From Bacillota bacterium (GTDB taxonomy: Bacteria; Bacillota; Clostridia; Christensenellales; CAG-138): a DNA stretch of 5,532 nucleotides. Of the stretch, positions 5,495 to 5,532 are shown one piece after another. The notes beneath the pieces were generated by a model. It had not been told where the DNA came from. It ran no database searches and saw only the letters and a list, made by a program, of their open reading frames with translations. Both the position numbers and the translations under genes were made by a program. Every line of letters starts with the position of its first letter. Within the stretch, counting starts at the first letter, position 1. The stretch covers positions 1-5,532 of the forward strand of contig JAEWWD010000014.1 of the NCBI GenBank assembly GCA_023396535.1. The letters are read 5' to 3'.

Positions 5495-5532
5495 TTAGAA
5501 AGGATCCCCGCGCAGGGGCATACGCCTGTGTA
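5495..5532 (-). CDS. Possible 3' end of an upstream gene (partial)
   Basis: On the minus strand one frame reads HRRMPLRGDPF and then TAA at 5497-5495, leaving 23 nt before the NifU-like start. That spacing is normal within an operon, and the ribosome site of the next gene fits in it. Eleven codons are too few to identify a product. The other two frames are also open here, so this is only a suggestion that the transcription unit continues to the right of the window. Confidence 0.25.
   Translation of the reverse strand, partial: HRRMPLRGDPF

Noticed and set aside
5506..5518. CCCC...GGGG inverted repeat near the right edge as a terminator for an upstream gene
   Set aside because: The stem is only 4 bp, has no T tract on the minus strand, and sits before the possible upstream stop codon rather than after it.

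Overview
The window carries a compact set of seven genes, all read from the minus strand (right to left). They look like one transcription unit from a fermentative anaerobe. The organism is most likely a Gram-positive member of the Clostridia with a GC content above 50%. This rests on strong purine-rich Shine-Dalgarno sites 6-9 nt before almost every start, and on enzymes that match the clostridial acetoacetyl-CoA to crotonyl-CoA pathway. It also rests on a CoA-transferase that resembles, from memory, the clostridial 4-hydroxybutyrate/butyrate enzymes. I cannot name a genus.

Layout in transcription order. A short stretch at the right edge (5472-5532) may hold the tail of an upstream gene. Next comes a small NifU C-terminal-like Fe-S scaffold protein (5471-5193). 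It overlaps by 8 nt a 91-residue cysteine-motif protein of unknown function (5200-4925). Then follow a CoA-transferase (4907-3609), an acetyl-CoA acetyltransferase/thiolase (3572-2376), an enoyl-CoA hydratase/crotonase (2373-1600), a 3-hydroxyacyl-CoA dehydrogenase (1583-747) and a small FMN nitroreductase-family protein (717-196). Gaps are 36 nt or less. The last 200 bases (1-201) are almost entirely tandem inverted repeats. One of them, at about 50-74, is a convincing intrinsic terminator for the minus-strand genes.

How the genes work together. Thiolase condenses two acetyl-CoA to acetoacetyl-CoA. The dehydrogenase reduces this to 3-hydroxybutyryl-CoA, and the crotonase dehydrates it to crotonyl-CoA. 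The CoA-transferase exchanges CoA between an acyl-CoA (butyryl-, 4-hydroxybutyryl- or a related short acyl group) and a free acid such as acetate. The butyryl-CoA dehydrogenase and electron-transfer flavoprotein that would finish butyrate synthesis are not in this window. They must lie elsewhere, or the pathway runs in another direction, for instance oxidation of C4 acids. The two small cysteine proteins at the head and the flavoprotein at the tail are the least explained parts. The small CGGCNP-motif protein and the tandem-hairpin 3' region deserve the closest look. I found no mobile element, CRISPR array, tRNA or rRNA.
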